In this document: positions 6,708-6,935 of the stretch, piece by piece
How the letters are laid out: the number at the start of each line of letters is the position of its first letter
Position numbering within the stretch: position 1 is the first letter of the stretch
Assembly: GCA_018262135.1 (NCBI GenBank)
Contig: JAGTSD010000094.1
Location: 1-6,935 of the forward strand
Origin: Pseudomonadota bacterium
Lineage (GTDB): Bacteria > Pseudomonadota > Gammaproteobacteria > Competibacterales > Competibacteraceae
Direction: 5' to 3'
Length of the DNA: 6,935 bases
Notes under the pieces: generated by a model
The model's input: the letters and a program-made list of their open reading frames with translations, nothing else
What the model was told of the DNA's origin: nothing
Databases searched by the model: none
Program-made: the position numbers and the translations under genes

Positions 6708-6935
6708 GTGCTGCGACCCAACAGGCCACAGCACGAACCGGGGTGTGCGATCTGGGATCCCTGTTCCCGGACAGCCATCGCACCCGGATCGTATCGGGCT
6801 AGGTGGAGCAGACCGACCGGAGTCCGATGGATACGAGCATCCGGTCGGTGGTGGAAGGTGCGGGTCAGTAACAGGTATGAGGTTCAGCCAGGATACGGTA
6901 TGCGCCGCTCTTCCAGGCGGAAAGGAGCGAGAACG
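6708..6935 (+). ncRNA. Structured RNA at the start of an unseen ORF; candidate HEARO/omega-RNA of an IscB/IsrB element
   Basis: Five dense stem-loops, almost without gaps. A: GTGCTG 6708-6713 pairs with CAGCAC 6729-6734. B: GTGCGA 6745-6750 with TCGCAC 6778-6783, continued inward by TCTGGGA 6751-6757 with TCCCGGA 6765-6771 (one G-U). C: CCCG 6783-6786 with CGGG 6795-6798, extended by two A-T pairs; its first C is also the last base of B, so only one can use it. D: a perfect 10-bp stem, ACCGACCGGA 6812-6821 with TCCGGTCGGT 6840-6849. E: CGCTC plus TTCC 6906-6914 with GGAA plus GAGCG 6919-6929, with an AG bulge. GACCC (6715-6719) in loop A can pair with GGGTC (6862-6866), a possible pseudoknot. 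A Shine-Dalgarno closes the region. Known HEARO/omega-RNAs are 200-300 nt, lie just 5' of IscB/IsrB genes and border ATGA or GTGA sites; this layout fits. The structure is seen; the class is inferred. The 3' limit may lie beyond the window. Confidence 0.5.
6922..6935 (+). promoter_or_regulatory. Strong ribosome binding site for an ORF beginning beyond the window
   Basis: AAGGAG at 6922-6927 is a near-perfect anti-16S match, and the remaining 8 bases (CGAGAACG) place the next base, 6936, at ideal spacing for a start codon. No ORF within the window uses this site, so it implies a + strand gene starting immediately downstream. The site lies in the 3' arm of the last stem-loop (6906-6929), so folding would occlude it. 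Confidence 0.6.

Noticed and set aside
6566..6778. 70-residue leftward ORF upstream of exbB
   Set aside because: It overlaps the exbB start and the structured RNA, and the composition is not protein-like.
6745..6935. 5' end of a group II intron (GTGCGAT start and dense stems)
   Set aside because: The GTGCG start and the GC-rich stems are reminiscent, but GTGCGA is fully used in a local hairpin, and a well-spaced Shine-Dalgarno occurs within 200 bases, whereas intron-encoded ORFs lie several hundred bases in, in domain IV. Kept as the main alternative to the omega-RNA call; a covariance-model search would decide.
1..6935. tRNA, rRNA or CRISPR arrays
   Set aside because: No cloverleaf with a T-loop signature, no rRNA segment and no regularly spaced repeats were found by eye.

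Overview
The window looks like a piece of a GC-rich gammaproteobacterial chromosome (a purple-sulfur or Competibacter-like lineage would fit, but this is inference from composition and protein similarity only). All protein-coding genes are envelope-biogenesis or RNA-metabolism housekeeping genes with clear gammaproteobacterial relatives.

Layout. Positions 2-2548 (+) hold the 3' part of rne (RNase E): the catalytic half lacks roughly its first 90-100 residues, and the long disordered scaffold half is complete. A strong hairpin at 2559-2586, with A and T runs on both sides, separates rne from the convergent low-molecular-weight protein tyrosine phosphatase gene (3084-2605, -). A 91-residue protein of unknown function (3181-3456, +) sits divergent to the phosphatase and runs tail-to-tail into kdsB, overlapping it by 36 bases. 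Reading leftward from 6597 is a compact operon, exbB - exbD - lpxK - ycaR-like - kdsB, with ATGA start/stop overlaps at exbB/exbD and exbD/lpxK. It joins a proton-driven energising complex to lipid A 4'-kinase, a Trm112/YcaR-family small protein and CMP-KDO synthetase, so it feeds lipopolysaccharide inner-core assembly and outer-membrane energisation.

The last ~230 bases (about 6708-6935) encode no protein. They contain five closely packed stem-loops on the + strand and end with a textbook Shine-Dalgarno sequence (6922-6927) spaced for a start codon at the first base beyond the window. The arrangement of a compact, GC-rich structured RNA directly abutting the start of an unseen ORF, beginning right after an ATGA tetranucleotide, resembles the HEARO/omega-RNA that precedes IscB/IsrB RNA-guided nuclease genes of IS200/IS605-type elements. 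That class assignment is inference, because the nuclease gene is not in the window. It is the most interesting part of the sequence.

Other points worth a second look: the lpxK reading frame runs on about 80 codons past the family's normal end and swallows the whole ycaR-like gene in another frame; the unknown 91-residue gene sits on the opposite strand where a continuous operon might be expected; and the RNase E scaffold half carries a duplicated 36-base unit.
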